64,000 bases of DNA from Halichoerus grypus (taxonomy: Eukaryota; Chordata; Mammalia; Carnivora; Phocidae), in assembly GCF_964656455.1 (NCBI RefSeq), contig NC_135726.1, positions 29,727,930-29,791,929 on the forward strand, read 5' to 3'. Both the position numbers and the translations under genes were made by a program. Shown one piece after another: positions 41,531-54,659 of the stretch. The notes beneath the pieces are model-generated. The model ran no database searches, was not told the DNA's origin, and saw nothing but the letters and a program-made list of their open reading frames with translations. Within the stretch, counting starts at the first letter, position 1. Each line of letters begins with the position of its first letter.

Positions 41531-42564
41531 CACACAGAACAAGGAATTTTCAACAACATAGGTAAAACTGCATGAGAGCTAAAAATCTTCCAACCTTTCT
41601 CAGAAGAGAGGACTGTTAGGCTTCAGGCCCAGGGCTGGAGGTGGACAGAGGCTCCAATGGAAGACAGTATAAAACAGAACAGAGACAGCAAGCCATGAGC
41701 AAAAACCAGTGTTACTGCCTAGAGAGACAACGCAGAAATAACAGAAGAGAACCAACAGGGAAACCCCAAAACACTAAGTTCAAGGAACTAGCAGATAAAG
41801 AGGAGTTAATGAAGGAAAACAAAGAGAAACTACAAGAATGGTTAAGGTGAGTATCAGCAAACAAGTGGTGTCATGGAAGCCAAGAGGAGAGAGTTAAAAA
41901 TTCTGCAGTCAAAAGGAAAGTAAATATAGTAATTTGATATTATAAATATAACTTACAAGGCATTTTAGTTCTTTTAAATTGTTTATAGTAAGTCGGGTGT
42001 GCTAGTTTTTAACCTCTTTATTTTAAGGGAAGTTAAGTATTATTTACTTAAATATTCATAAAAAACCAACCTTCTAAAAACAATAAATTTATAGTTAATC
42101 TTAGCAATATGTGTCAAATATTAATGTGGTGACTTCTTTTGGTTTTTATTTATTGCATAGAACATTTTTTCCACAAGCTACCAATAAAGACCTGCTTTTA
42201 AAGAGAAAAGAAGGGGAAAAATTGACCCAAGAGCAAATCATAATCTGTCAAAGTCTTTTTCTGAGTTTTACCCCTAGATCTATTTTCAGAGTTTTTGATG
42301 GAAGCAAAGCAATTATTTTACTTTGCTTTCTTCACATCTGTGAAGTGCCATGTTCACAAACTAAAAGGCCTACTCTCATCTTGTGACTTGTACTAGTACC
42401 CAGGTCTCCATTTTTAGCTAACCATGACATTCCTTTCTTTTTTTAGTGTCATAAATCTTGAATTTTACATTGATAAGGTTAATACTATTAAAAGTATTGC
42501 CTTTATTTTAAATCCACATAGCAATTCAGGCAAACAGTACATATTCACAAAAGCCATATTTTTC

Positions 42565-42754
42565 GGGGCACCTGGGTGGCTCAGTCGTTAAGCGTCTGCC
42601 TTTGGCTCAGGTCATGATCCCAGGGTTCTGGGATTGAGCCCCACATCGGGCTCCCTGCTCAGCGGGAAGCCTGCTTCTCCCTCTCCTGCTCCCCCTGCTT
42701 GTGTTCCCTCTCTCGCTGTGTATCTGTCAAATAAGTAAAAATCTTAAAAAAAAA
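42565..42754 (+). repeat. Can-SINE, full length
   Basis: TSD agccatatttttc / agctatatttttc at 42552-42564 and 42755-42767. The tail is slightly shortened ('tatctgtcaaataagtaaaa'). Confidence 0.95.
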
Positions 42755-43228
42755 AGCTATATTTTTCTAAATACAAATTTGTTTTATGACTTATAGGAAA
42801 TACAGAGAGAGGGGACCATGTTAGAGGATATCATGGGGGTGTAATCAGCAAAATCCAGAATGTAGGAAACTCTACAAACGACTCAGTCTCTTCAACAAAG
42901 GAACAAAACAAAGATATTTAAGACTAAATGATAAAAAAGAAAAAAAAAGAGACACTTAAAATACATATCAACGAAATATAATGAGTAGCCCTTGTTTTGA
43001 TAGAGACCTGAAAAAATCAACTGTAAAAATATATTTATTAAACTACTAGGGAATTTTAACTTTGACCACATATTTGATTATGAAGGAATTATAATTATTT
43101 TTTAGGTATAAAACTGATTTTGTAGTGGTGTTTTAAAGACAAAAATATTTGTCTTTTAGATATGTAAGTTGAAATATTTATAGATGAAGTGGTATGACTG
43201 AGATGCGCTTCAAAATAATCCATGGAGG

Positions 43229-43414
43229 GGGCCCCTGCGTGGCTCAGTCGGTTAAGTGTCCAACTCTTGATTTCGGCTCAGGTCATGATCTCAGGGATGG
43301 AGCTCCACATGGGGCTTCATGCTCAACAGGGAGTCTGCTTGAGATTCTCTCTCTCCCTTTCCCTCTGCCCCTCTCCCTACTCACTCTCTCTCAAATAAAT
43401 AAAACCTTAAAAAA
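43229..43414 (+). repeat. Can-SINE, older subfamily
   Basis: Carries 'gtgtccaactcttgatttcgg' and 'gcttgagattctctctctcc', the older carnivore-wide type. TSD aatccatggagg at 43217-43228 and 43415-43426. Confidence 0.95.
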
Positions 43415-44084
43415 AATCCATGGAGGAGGTGGGAATAATAATTAGAGGCTCATATAGATGAAACAGTGCCTATAACTGATGGCTACTGTAGCTGGGTGAT
43501 GCATAATCTACTTGGGTGTACACTTGAAATGTTACAAAGAAACTTAAAAAGTTATATTCTGGGAATAACAAGTAGCTTGGCATAACAAGCAAAGGTGCAT
43601 GTAGAAGAATGATAAGCAACAAGGACTGAAAAGTAATGGGTTAGATTATCAAAAGTGTTATAAATTATGCTAAAATATTTGGACTTTATGCTGAAGGAAT
43701 GAGGGAATCAATAAATGATTACATAAAGAGAAGGGTATCCAATTTTTAGATTTAGGGTTGCTAAGTGGTTTCAATAAAAATACCCGAATACTTGATAAAA
43801 ATTTATATTTAATTTTTGAAAACTTTTATTTATAAAAAGGCCATACAGGATATGAAAACAAGTAATATTTAACCTTTTATGTTAGCGTGTGTTGCTTTTT
43901 CAATGTTGTATTGTTTAAAAGTTCATCTTCTGCTTCCAGATACATTGAAAGTATGTTTTAAAAACATCAAACCACAAAACCTCACAAAGTTCACTACTTA
44001 CTTGACAACATTAAATATACTGCATTCATCAGTCTATAAATTAGCCATGACACTACAAGTTTTGCTCAGCATAATGTCATGATT

Positions 44085-44290
44085 TAGGGAACAGGCTCTG
44101 GAGTCAGCCAGCCCCAGGTTCTAGTCCCAGTTTTATCATTTATTTGGGCCTCAGATTCCTCATCTGTAAAATGGAGATATAATAGTATCTACCGCGTGAT
44201 ACTAGGGCTGTAGTGAGGCCCAGCAGTAAATGTGCTTACTGTGGTGTCTGGCCAACAAACACTCAGAGATGTTAGGTATTACTATTGTTG
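44085..44290 (+). repeat. MIR remnant
   Basis: 'ctctggagtcagccagcccc', 'ttctagtcccagttttatca' and 'tcagattcctcatctgtaaa', ending near 'aaacactcagagatgttagg'; nearly full length. Confidence 0.88.
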
Positions 44291-44944
44291 CTGTGATGTG
44301 ACACTGTGCCCATCTCAGGGATCATCCGTATCAGGGGGTATATTATGTCAGTATACCTTATTACTTACTAGGGACGTTGACTTTGATTGCTTGGTTAAAG
44401 TGGTGTCTACCATGATTCTCTACTATAAATCTCTTCTTTTATACTTAGTAAGTATCTTATGAGACTAAACAAATATCTTGTTTCTCATATACATTTGCCC
44501 AGTAATTTTAGCGTGCATTGATGGTTCTTGCCTGTAACAACTGTTGTGGTATTTGCCTAATGCAAATTTTCTATTCCTATCATTCCTCCCACATTTTCAA
44601 TTGGAATTCTGTAAATAAAGCTATCTCTTCTCCCTATTCGTTTATTCATTCATTCAACTATTTATATATAGCATATACTATACTATATATAGTATGGACT
44701 CATGGATATTTATTTTATTCTATGGGTTATAATCTGGTACTATGATTATTTACTTGTTGTTCAAACTGTCCCAGCTTTGGCCATTTAGAATGCATATGGC
44801 CATTGCCAGATAACAATTCAAAATATCACACCAATAAAAAAATTAAAATATTATAGATAAATATCACTTTGGTAAATAATACTAACTTCCCATAACACCT
44901 TTTCTAAAATGCTTCTTAGGGGAAAAAATAAGAAAAAAAAAGGT

Positions 44945-45059
44945 TTTTCTTTTTAAAGTTAATTTATTTAAGGAATTTCTATAACCAATGTGGGGCACGA
45001 AGTCAGGACCCTGAGATCAAGAGCCACATGCTCTTCTGATTGAAACAGACGGCACCCCA
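44945..45059 (-). repeat. Can-SINE fragment, old
   Basis: 'ccaatgtggggcacgaagtc', 'ccctgagatcaagagccaca' and 'gacggcacccc'; strongly decayed, and the GA-rich part is lost. Confidence 0.75.
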
Positions 45060-47189
45060 AAAAGAAATTTTTTTAAAGACTTCTTGAATATATTAATTCA
45101 CGATATTCCTATGTGGTTAAAAATAAAATCAAATATTACTTCTAACTGCAGGTGAAGGAGGTCAAGCACAGATGGGACAAGTACATGTCTATCACACTGG
45201 AACAACAGTAGAGTTAACTCTTAAAAAAAAAATCATTTTGCTAAGCATTGCCTACCATTCCCACATAGTGACGACTGATCCAAAGTTCATAAAGCATTAA
45301 ATTTATGGTACTCTGCTAGGAATCAGTAACCTTTCCAATTTCAAAAGCAGTTTATCAAGTCACCATCCTCAGTTTTTCCCCAGCCTGAGAGACTGGAGTG
45401 TGGTGGTGGCATTCTGACAAAACCCAAAGGTGAAGTACACTCTTACAGCCTTGACGGGACCTGATAAAGCGGAAGGGTAACAGTGTAAGCAAATTAACCA
45501 CGCAGTTACATAATTGGCTTGATAACACTAACCACCACAATCTCAATTCTTTTGGCAACGTTTCTGAATGTATTAATAAAATAAATACCAAGGAAAACGC
45601 CTCTTTCAAGTCTTTTAAAGGGGAAATTGAGAGTCATTTATGTTGAAAGACACTTAGTTTTTGTATACACTGCATTATGAAAAACCCATGTTAATTTTCA
45701 GAATTCTGAGATAATTTCTAAAAAACTATTAGAATACTCAAGTGATTATTAACAAACATAAATGACGTGAAGGGGAGTCTAATATAAATACATTTGCAAT
45801 AAGGACAAAATAAGGCATTTAAACCTGATCTACAGTTGTAGGCAAAAGAAATACAATTTTATTAGATGCCGAAGAGTATCTATATACAAAAAGTCAAAAG
45901 CATTTTAAAAATCACGAAGTATATGTAATTTTGCCATATTAAAATTTCACCTTGCAGAATGCAAAGTAAGTAATGAGAGAAACTATGTCTCTGGATATAA
46001 TTCTAACCACGAGAAAAAAAATTATTCGTGGAAGCAGAAGTGATGAGAACTGTATGAGAATGCTAAACAGGCCCTTCTGGGGTCTATGACAGTCTAGGCA
46101 TAGCAATTGTGTGTCACTGACTTTATAAAGATAGAACTTTTAAAGTTAAAGAAGAAAAAGAATCATTATATGACCTGAGACTATAAAATGATGGACAGAT
46201 CAGTAAGGTAGGAAATGTAGTACCTCAAGTCAGGACTCAAAAACAAAATTCCAATACTATAAGCAGAAATGATTCTAAGGGGGGGAAATTATCCCTAAAA
46301 ATACTGGTTGCAGCCATTCAGATTCCAAGGAGCAGAGCACAGATATAGAACTAGTAACAACATGAGAGGCACTGATCTGTAAGAGTAGTGTTGTAAAGTC
46401 CACAATGACTTAAGGCTTGATAAATGACTAAGGGTAATTAAAAATGTTCCACTGGCTGTTTTGAACAAGAATAGCTAGGATCCTGCAGGCACCGTGTGTG
46501 AGGGTGGGATGGATGGGAAAGGAAGGGTAGGGAAGGAGGGGAAAGATGACAGAGAACATAATTCAGATAGGAATGGGTGTCATCCTGATGCTGAGTCTGA
46601 ACCTACATTTTTTTTAAGAATAGGAGGAAGCAAACCTAATCCTGTCAAGTGAGCCCTTCCAAAATTTATTCAACTGATTCTACTTCCTAGCTTGTACTAA
46701 ACCCCTCCAACTGAATATTTTCAGTTTAAATTTGTGAACTGGTGCCATTTGGTCAGTCTCCTGGGTTCCTGCTGGCCTTTCATTTCAGCCTAATCTCTCT
46801 TCAGCCACCCTACCATTAGTTCTTAATTAGCCTCCCTCTTAGCGCTTACCCAAAAATGCTGATTAAAAAAAAATCTTATGAGGCTGAATCTATAAATGGG
46901 CATGCTTGCACACATACACAAAACAACTACTTAAGTAAAAAATAAATGGTACATGCCTTAACAGCAGCTCATGTGAAAAATACCAGGGAATTTTAGCTCA
47001 CTGTAAACGAAATGAGTGTATGGTGTAATGAGCTTGCCAAAAAAGCAAATTCAATCTTAGACTGCACAAACAGAAATGTGGTGTAATGAACAAGATAATT
47101 ACGATATACTCCAGTTTCACCTAGAGAAATGTATTCTGTCTTGGGTTTAAGAGGAACATGAGCTAGATCACTCATATAAGACATATTAT

Positions 47190-47500
47190 TTGAGCACACA
47201 CTACCTCCCAGACATTGTTATATGTGCTGGGAATAAAAGAATAAACAAGATGATGAAGTTGCTGCTCTAAGATTTTAGAGAGGGAGTGAAGAAAATAGGA
47301 AAAACATCAGGTAAAGGTAAAGGCTATGCAGAGAATGAAAACAGGATGATGTGATTAGAAGTGGTAGGGTGATCATTTTAGAGTAGATTCAGGGAAGGTC
47401 TAACTGAGGAGGCCATTTATACTGAGATCTGAATGAAAAGAAAGACTAGCCAAGCAGAGATTGGAGGAAAGATGAATCAGAAATCATCTTAAGCAGGTAT
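47190..47500 (-). repeat. L2-like remnant, antisense
   Basis: 'cagacattgttatatgtgct', 'gggaaggtctaactgaggag' and 'gagatctgaatgaaaag' follow the L2 antisense order seen at 5070. Confidence 0.6.
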
Positions 47501-47894
47501 GAGAAATTAGCTACAAAGCAAAATGAACAACATACTGGTTTTATGTCTTCATAAGTTTCCCTACTGAATAACATTACTAGCCATACTATACTTCCCAGGC
47601 TGTTCATCTAGAGACTATCCCATAGAAATGGGTACTCCTGCACCTCAATTCCTCCTCAGATATCAGGTCCTACATTTTTAAGCTGATTCCTTCTAGTAAT
47701 AGGCCATTATTATTCTCAATGGTCTCATTGTTTAAGATGGTGTTTTTGAACTGTGAGCTGAAATCTCATTTTGAGTCATTAATTCAGTGAATAGTTACTA
47801 ACATTCTTTATAAGTGAAGTAGACCAGTGTTCTGTAAAACGTTGGTTATATCTTAATAGACACATATCCCTACAAATATACATTCCACATTATT

Positions 47895-48840
47895 AGACAT
47901 TAGGGAAATGCAAATTCAAATCACAATGAGATACACACCTATTTCCATAGGTAAGAAATAATAATAAAAAAAAACTAACAATACTAAGTGGTGAAGAGAA
48001 TATGAAGTAACTGAAACTCTTACACACTGCTGGTGGGAATGCAAAATGGTACTGCCATTTTGGAAAACTGTTTTTTTTTTTTTTTTTTTTTTAAGATTTC
48101 ATTTATTTATTTGACAGAGAGAGACACAGCGAGAGAGGGAACACAAGCAGGGGGAGTGGGAGAGGGAGAAGCAGGCTTCCCACGGAGCAGGGAGTCCGAT
48201 TCGGGGCTTGATCCTTCATGACCTGAGCCGAAGGCAGACACTTAACGACTGAGCCACCCAGGCGCCCCTATTTGATTGCTTTTTATAAAGGTAAATGTAA
48301 GATCATTTAATATATGATCCCAGCAATCCCACTCTGATATATTTGCCCAAGAGAAATGGAAACATTTAGTAAGACAAAAACCTGTACACAAATGTTTATA
48401 GAGTTTTTATTCATAATGCCCAAATCTGGAAACAACCCAAATGTCCTTTAACCAGTGAATGCATTTGTTTGCAATCTTTGGCATATCTATATGATGAAGT
48501 TACTCAGTCACCTGAAAGAACACACTACTGATACATGCAACAAAGAATACATTATGCTAAGTGGAGGAAGCCAGACTAAAGAGGCAACATGTCACATGAT
48601 TCCATTTGTATGACACTCAAAAAATAAGAAGGAAAATTAATTATTGGTTGCCAGGGTCTGGGCTTGTGGGAAAGACTGACTACAAAGAAGCATGAGAGAG
48701 TATTTGGGGGTATTATAAAATTCTCGATCTTGACTGTGGTGTGGTTACATGATGTGCTCATTTGTCACAACTCAGAGAACTGTACACTAATAAAGATGAA
48801 TTTTACTGGATGTAAATTGTATCTCAATAAACCTGCATAA
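47895..48840 (+). mobile_element. L1 3'-region remnant, copy 1 of a stack
   Basis: 'agggaaatgcaaattcaaat', 'ctgctggtgggaatgcaaaa', 'aaacaacccaaatgtccttt', 'ttgtatctcaataaacctgc'. A Can-SINE at 48074-48267 splits it. Confidence 0.88.
48074..48267 (-). repeat. Can-SINE, nested in L1
   Basis: Poly-T, 'gacagagagagacacagcga' and head 'gagccacccaggcgcccc'. The L1 reading continues on both sides. A few bases are missing in the B-box region ('gatccttcatgacc'). Confidence 0.93.
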
Positions 48841-48884
48841 AAAATGATTTATGTTCTTTAGATCTCAATTCCCATATTAAGAAG

Positions 48885-49392
48885 CTAATACTGCTAGTAT
48901 TTACCCAAAAGAAATGAAAATATGTACACAAAAAAGACTGAAGTTCAATGTTCACAGAAGCTTTATTCATTATAGCCAAAAACTAGAAATAATCCACATG
49001 TTTATCAATAGGTAAATGGCCAAACCGTAGTATAGCCATAAAGTGGAATGCTAGTCAGCCATAAAAGGGACCAAACTACTGACTCATACAACAATGTAAC
49101 TGAATCACAAATGCATTATACTGAGTAAAAGGAGTCAGACTCAAAGGCTACATAATTTCATTTATGTGACAATCTCAAAATAGCAAAAATATAAGGGAAA
49201 AATCAGGGGTTGTCAGCCCCTGGTGACTGGAGGAGAGGTTGCTACAAAAAAGGATAAAGGAATTTGGGAGGGCTATGGAATTATTCTGTATCTTGATTAG
49301 TGGTGGTGGTTACTCACCTATATATATTTGCCTGAACTATGCACTAAAAAGAATGACTTTTCTATATTTAAATTACATCTCAAAAAAAAAAC
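48885..49392 (+). mobile_element. L1 3'-region remnant, copy 2 of a stack
   Basis: It restarts upstream in the L1 order ('tttacccaaaagaaatgaaa', 'gctttattcattatagccaa', 'gtcagccataaaagggacca') and ends 'aattacatctcaaaaaaaaa'. So it is a separate insertion and not a continuation of copy 1. Confidence 0.85.
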
Positions 49393-49745
49393 CCCACTGA
49401 TACATGAAAGAACATGGATAAATCTCAAAAATATTATGCAGAGTGAAAAAAAGGAAGACACAAAAGGGTATACATCAATATCATTCCATTTATATATAAT
49501 CTAAAACAGGCCAAACGAATCTATAGTGACAGAAAGTATATCAGTGATTGCCTGGGGCCAGGGATGAGAGGATGACTGCATGCAAAGGGCAAAAAAGAAA
49601 CTTTTGGGAGTTATGGGAATGTTCTATATATTGATTGTGGTAATGATTACATAGGTCAAAACACATCAAATTACAACTCAAATTACAACTCGAAATGAAT
49701 ATGTTTTATTGTATGTAAATTGTACCTTAATAAAATTAATTTTAA
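49393..49745 (+). mobile_element. L1 3'-region remnant, copy 3 of a stack
   Basis: It restarts again at 'actgatacatgaaagaacat', then 'tcagtgattgcctggggcca' and 'gtaaattgtaccttaataaa'. It directly abuts the A tail of copy 2. Confidence 0.83.
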
Positions 49746-50171
49746 AATGTACTTACCAAGTGAACATAAACGGAACAGGATTAATTTTACCCCCATTTAT
49801 CTATTTAATAATTCTTCTTCCTTAGTTTTAATTACTTCATTACAAACTAAAATTAGATTATATTATCCTAATTTCTATAATTTATGCTAGTCTATTAGCT
49901 AGTGGTAGACAACCAATTTAGAAAATAGTTGGTACATACAGGCAATATGTCCAACAACAGACTCTCTGGGGAACAGAAAGAATTAAAAGACTGAATGCTA
50001 TCCACAAAAAAGTTGATACTCTTATTGTATAAATTATATATAGATCACACATCATATATGAGAAAAGGAAGCAAAACATAATCAGATGTTTGGGGGAACA
50101 GCTAAATCAATACGAATTATAGAGGAAAAGGACACGTAGGTCTGTGTTATCTAGCAGTAAGTTAATGTTTT

Positions 50172-50358
50172 TTTTTAAGATTTTATTTATTTACTTGACA
50201 GAGACAGCAAGAGAGGGAACACAAGCAGGGGCCGAGGGAGAGGGAGAAGCAGACTCCCTGCTGAGCAGGGAGCCTGACACGAGACTCAATCCCAAGACCC
50301 TGGGATCATGACCTGAGCCGAAGGCAGACGCTTAACGACTGAGCCACCAAGGCGCCCC
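50172..50358 (-). repeat. Can-SINE, full length
   Basis: TSD-like taagttaatgttttt / taagttaatttttg around 50158 and 50361. Head 'gagccaccaaggcgcccc'. Confidence 0.93.
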
Positions 50359-50723
50359 AATAAGTTAATTTTTGTAATGAAGAGATAATGAGAAGATGGT
50401 CAAGGGAGGGAGCTAAGCATGAGCAAAAGCATGAACAAGTGAAAAGATTTGTGTAGAGCATTGTTTCACAAGCTGTATTCCAAGAAATGTGAAATGTGAA
50501 ACCATTCATATTCATATTAGATTCTGAGATGCTGCCCTGTATTTTCCCCTTCTTGGAGCATTATGATAAAGTTTAATTTATTAAAAGCTTACTCTGAGAA
50601 GCCCAAAGAAAACTAGTAGTAATTAAACTTGAATAAATTGAATGGGCAAAATTACGAAAAACTTTTGATTCTCAGTGTAGACAACAACAGCAACCCTGTT
50701 ACATCTTTTCAAAGCTATTTTTT

Positions 50724-50919
50724 AAAAGAGATTTTATTTATTCATTTGCCAGAGAGAGACAGAGAGAGAGTGAGTGTACAAGCAGGGGGAGCAGCCGGCA
50801 GAGGGAGGAGCAGGCTCCCCACTGAGCAAGGAGCCTGATGCAGGGCTTGATCCCAGGACCCTGGGATCATGACCTGAGCTGAAGGCAGATGCTTAGACTG
50901 AGCCACCCAGGCATCCTTA
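50724..50919 (-). repeat. Can-SINE, full length
   Basis: TSD aaagctatttttt at 50711-50723 and 50920-50932. Variant 'gcagccggcagagggaggag' middle. Confidence 0.95.
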
Positions 50920-51000
50920 AAAGCTATTTTTTTTTTTTTAAAGTATAAAATGTTTTTAAAAGTTGAGAAAGAAATTAGGTTTGTCCCCACCCATCTCTAA

Positions 51001-51018
51001 CCCCCCCCCCCCGCCCCC
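51001..51018. repeat. C-rich homopolymer tract
   Basis: Twelve C, one G, five C. Prone to length errors in sequencing. Confidence 0.95.
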
Positions 51019-51300
51019 TGATAGAAAGCCATATTATAAACTGCTACAATCTTTAGCAACAATAAAGGGATCAGTACTTTATCCTTCCATACTGGAAGGA
51101 AGTCTGAAGAATGAGTTTGGGGACCAATGTGCACCAGAAGTTTGTTGGTTCTATTCTAATTATGTGTGAGTGTATGCATGGTGGGGGGGAAGGAGAGGAA
51201 GTATAAACCACAGTTCAAAACGGCACTTTGAGAACAGGCAAGAGTATTTTAAATAAGAGGGTGAGAGAATGAAAAATTTAGTATTAAAGTATACCCCTGT

Positions 51301-51503
51301 GGGGCACCTGGGTAGCTCAGTCGGTTAAGTGTCCGACTCTTGGTTTCAGGTCAGGTCATGATCTCAGGGTCCTGGGATTGAGCCCCATGTCGGGCTCTGC
51401 ACTCAGTGCAAGTCTGCTTGGAATTCTCTCTCTCCTTCTCCCTCTGCCCCTCCCTGCACTTGCACTCTCTCTCCTTCTCTAAATAAATAAAATCTTTAAA
51501 AAA
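51301..51503 (+). repeat. Can-SINE, older subfamily
   Basis: 'gtgtccgactcttggtttca' and 'agtctgcttggaattctctc' place it with the copy at 43229. The TSD was not resolved. Confidence 0.93.
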
Positions 51504-51780
51504 TAACTAAATATAGGTCACAATATATCCTCAACATTAATTTTTAACCTACTTTGTTGATCCTAAATATTTAAAGAAAAATGAATTTATCTTTATACCT
51601 CTCCTATTCATCATCCCATAAGATATGGAATAAACTGCAGGAGCTACAACTGTATTATATTCTGACAAAGGCTATAAAAGACATTTTGCTAATTGTTCAG
51701 TTTAATGCAGTCTTTCAGGATGACCGATTAGAACCAAAAACAAACAAAAACACCCAAACACTGGTATAAATAATGAATTC

Positions 51781-53344
51781 AAACTACAGACCATTATCTC
51801 TTATCAACACAGAGACAAACATCCTCAACAAAATAGCAAATATATATAAATATACATCATGAGCAAATGGGATTCATCCAGGAATGCAAGGGATCTGAAA
51901 ATCAAGTAACACAACACAATCTATCAACGGCATAGAGAATAAAAACCACATGATTATCTTAAGTAATGTAGAAAAAGCACTTGATGTTAAAGATCAGCAT
52001 CTCATGATAAAAACACTCAACAAACTAGGAATAGAAGGAAACATCCACACCTGGTAATAGACATCTATAAAAAATTCACAGCCCGTATCATACCTAATGG
52101 TAAAAGACTGAATACTTTCCCTAAGATCAGGAACAAAACAAAGATGTCTGTTCTTGCCACTTGTAATCAACATTGCACTGAATATTCTAGCTGGGCAATT
52201 GGGAAAGAAAAAGAAATAAAAACCATACAGATTGGAAAGCAAACAGCAGCACTATATGCAGAAGGCTATCTTTTTTTTTTTTTTTTAAGATTTTATTTAT
52301 TTGCGAGAGAGAGAGCATGAGAGAGAGAACGATCATGAGCAGGGGGGAGTAAAGGGAGAAGCAGACTCCTCGCTGAGCAGGGAGCCCGATGCAGGACTCG
52401 ATCGCAGGACCCTGGGATCATGACCTGAGCTGAAGGCAGACGCTTAACCGCCTGAGCCACCCAGGTGCCCAAGACATTATCTTTTATATTTAAAAAAAGT
52501 AAGTAAATATTTGCTAATCATATCTGATAAAAGACTTATATCTACATTAATACAAAGAATTCCTACAACTCAATAATAAAATGACAAATAACCCAATTTA
52601 AAAATGTGCAAAAGATCTAAATAGGCATTTCTACAAAAGAAGAAATATAAATAACCAATAAGCCCAGGAAAAGATAGTCCTCATTAGCCATCAGGGAAAT
52701 GCAAATCAAAGCCACACTGAAATACCACTTCACAACCACTAGGGTGGCTATGCAAAAAAGACAGGTAAGTGTTGGCAAGTACGGAGAAATTGGAATACTT
52801 GGGTTGTTTCCACTTTCTCGCTGTTATGAATAATGCTACTATGAACATTCATACAAGTTTCCATTTCCCTCGGGTATATGTCTAGGAATAGAATTGCTGG
52901 ATCATATCATAATTCTGTGTTTAACCTTCTGAGTAACGTTCAGACTATTTCCCAATGCAGCTACACCATTTTATATTCCCACCAGCAGTGTACGAATACT
53001 ACAACACAGATGAACTTTGAAAACATTATGCTAAATAAAATAAGCCTGTCAGAAAAGACCATATGTTGTATGATCCCATTTATTTCAAATGTCCAGAATA
53101 GGCAAATCCATAGACATAAAGTAGGATTTGTGGTTGCCTAGGGCTTGGAGTGGTGAGAGAACTAGAGAATGAATGTTAACAGGTATGGGGTTTCTTCTGG
53201 GGGTACGGAAAATGTTCTAAAATCAATCATGGTAATAGACTCACAATTCTGTGAATATACTAAAAATTACTGATTTCTATACCTTAAATGGGTAGATTGT
53301 ACAATAGATGAACTACATCTCAATAGGGCTATTTTTTTTTTTTT
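51781..53344 (+). mobile_element. L1 5'-truncated copy with internal inversion
   Basis: Starts in ORF2 ('ctacagaccattatctctta', 'gggattcatccaggaatgca') and ends at the L1 3' end ('gatgaactacatctcaatag'). A 14-bp TSD, taaataatgaattc, at 51767-51780 and 53345-53358 shows that it is one insertion. A Can-SINE sits at 52271-52470, and about 52795-52994 reads in the opposite direction. A clear A tail is not visible. Confidence 0.85.
52271..52470 (-). repeat. Can-SINE, nested in L1
   Basis: 16-T run, 'gcgagagagagagcatgaga' and head 'gagccacccaggtgccc'. Divergent variant 'cagggggg­agtaaaggg' in the middle. Possible imperfect TSD around 'ctatcttt/ttatcttt'. Confidence 0.93.
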
Positions 53345-54659
53345 TAAATAATGAATTCTATGGAAGTAAAATAACTTTATTCTCATTGCTTTGTTGAGGA
53401 TTGCAAAGTTACAATGAATTTACATTGTTACTCCCATAAAATACTAAGGTCATTTAAATAACCATGTTTCTTTTTTTCTAATTTAATCACCTAAATACCA
53501 AGCAAGTTCACTGGTAATTAAAAGAAACTGTTTCACCTACAGGGTCTTTCTACATAACCTTTATCTCAAATTAAAAGTTGCAACTTACTTAAGTATATGG
53601 TAAAATGAAGTAAGACTGCACAAAACACCAAGATTAATTTCTTCTGCATAAATACAGCATTTTGTATTTTCTCAGTTTTCCAAAACAGTAATCAATACTA
53701 ACTTTCAATACTTTCAATACTAACTTTGTACGCTATATATCATATTCCTGGAAGTTTAGAATATATATATTAACATTTAAAACACTCATTTCTACTTTTC
53801 TCATCTTTTCAACCTTCAAGAATACTCTCTTTTTTCTTTTTCCTTTCATACCCGGATATCTCATGAGTGGTCTACAGATGATACCCTGACTTTCTTACCA
53901 CTTATAAATTCCTTTTGATTTGGTTCCTGTTCCTCCATTCTTTTTCTACAAAAGTCCTTTCTTCAAGGTCATCAATTACTTCTCATAGCCACTCAATAAT
54001 CTTTTATCTGTTTTTATCCTCTTCAGTATCTTAATTTTTGACATTGTTGCTCATCACTTTTTTATGGCTTCAGAAATACAAGATCTTATATCTAATTATC
54101 CTTTCTCTAATTCTTTGTTTCTTCTTTTTTCCTCCTGCCCCACAAATGCAGATTCCCCAAGATTCTGGCCAAACCCCTTTGTCTTCTCACTCTATACTTT
54201 CTACTTTAGTTATCTTACAATGTCACATACCTTCAAACTATTACTTTGTAGCAGATACTTACAAAGTAAGTATCTTCTGAAATCTAGTGTTACATTTTTC
54301 AGTGCAATGTAGACTTCTTCAACTAAAGTAGTCCTACTGCCTCTGCTCTGTTCCACTTCAATACCAGGTTAACCTGGTATAGGTTTTTCCCTACCCAAAG
54401 TCTTCACTTAGCCTGGTATTCAAGGCCTTACATATTGCACCCATCTAACTTCCCAAATCATCTCTCATTGCTATAAGTATCACTCATTCATTAAAATAAA
54501 GATATTTCCCTTCCTTCAAAAATAACAATCTAACCAGAAATCACTACACACACGCACATGCATATCCTTTTAGTTCTATATGTTCTAGTGATTGATAAAT
54601 ATAAGATTAAATATAATAATTTGTAAAGAGCTCAGAAAATTGGCACACAAAAAATATAA

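Noticed and set aside
41641..41850. 69-codon ORF ending at a donor-like 'aaggtgagtatc', looking like a coiled-coil exon
   Set aside because: The surrounding sequence ('gtgtcatggaagccaagagg') follows the L2 antisense pattern, there is no acceptor in phase, and it is on the strand opposite to CHD9.
51001..51018. C tract as a possible i-motif/G-quadruplex regulator
   Set aside because: A single homopolymer-like run without spaced G/C blocks; better treated as a simple repeat.
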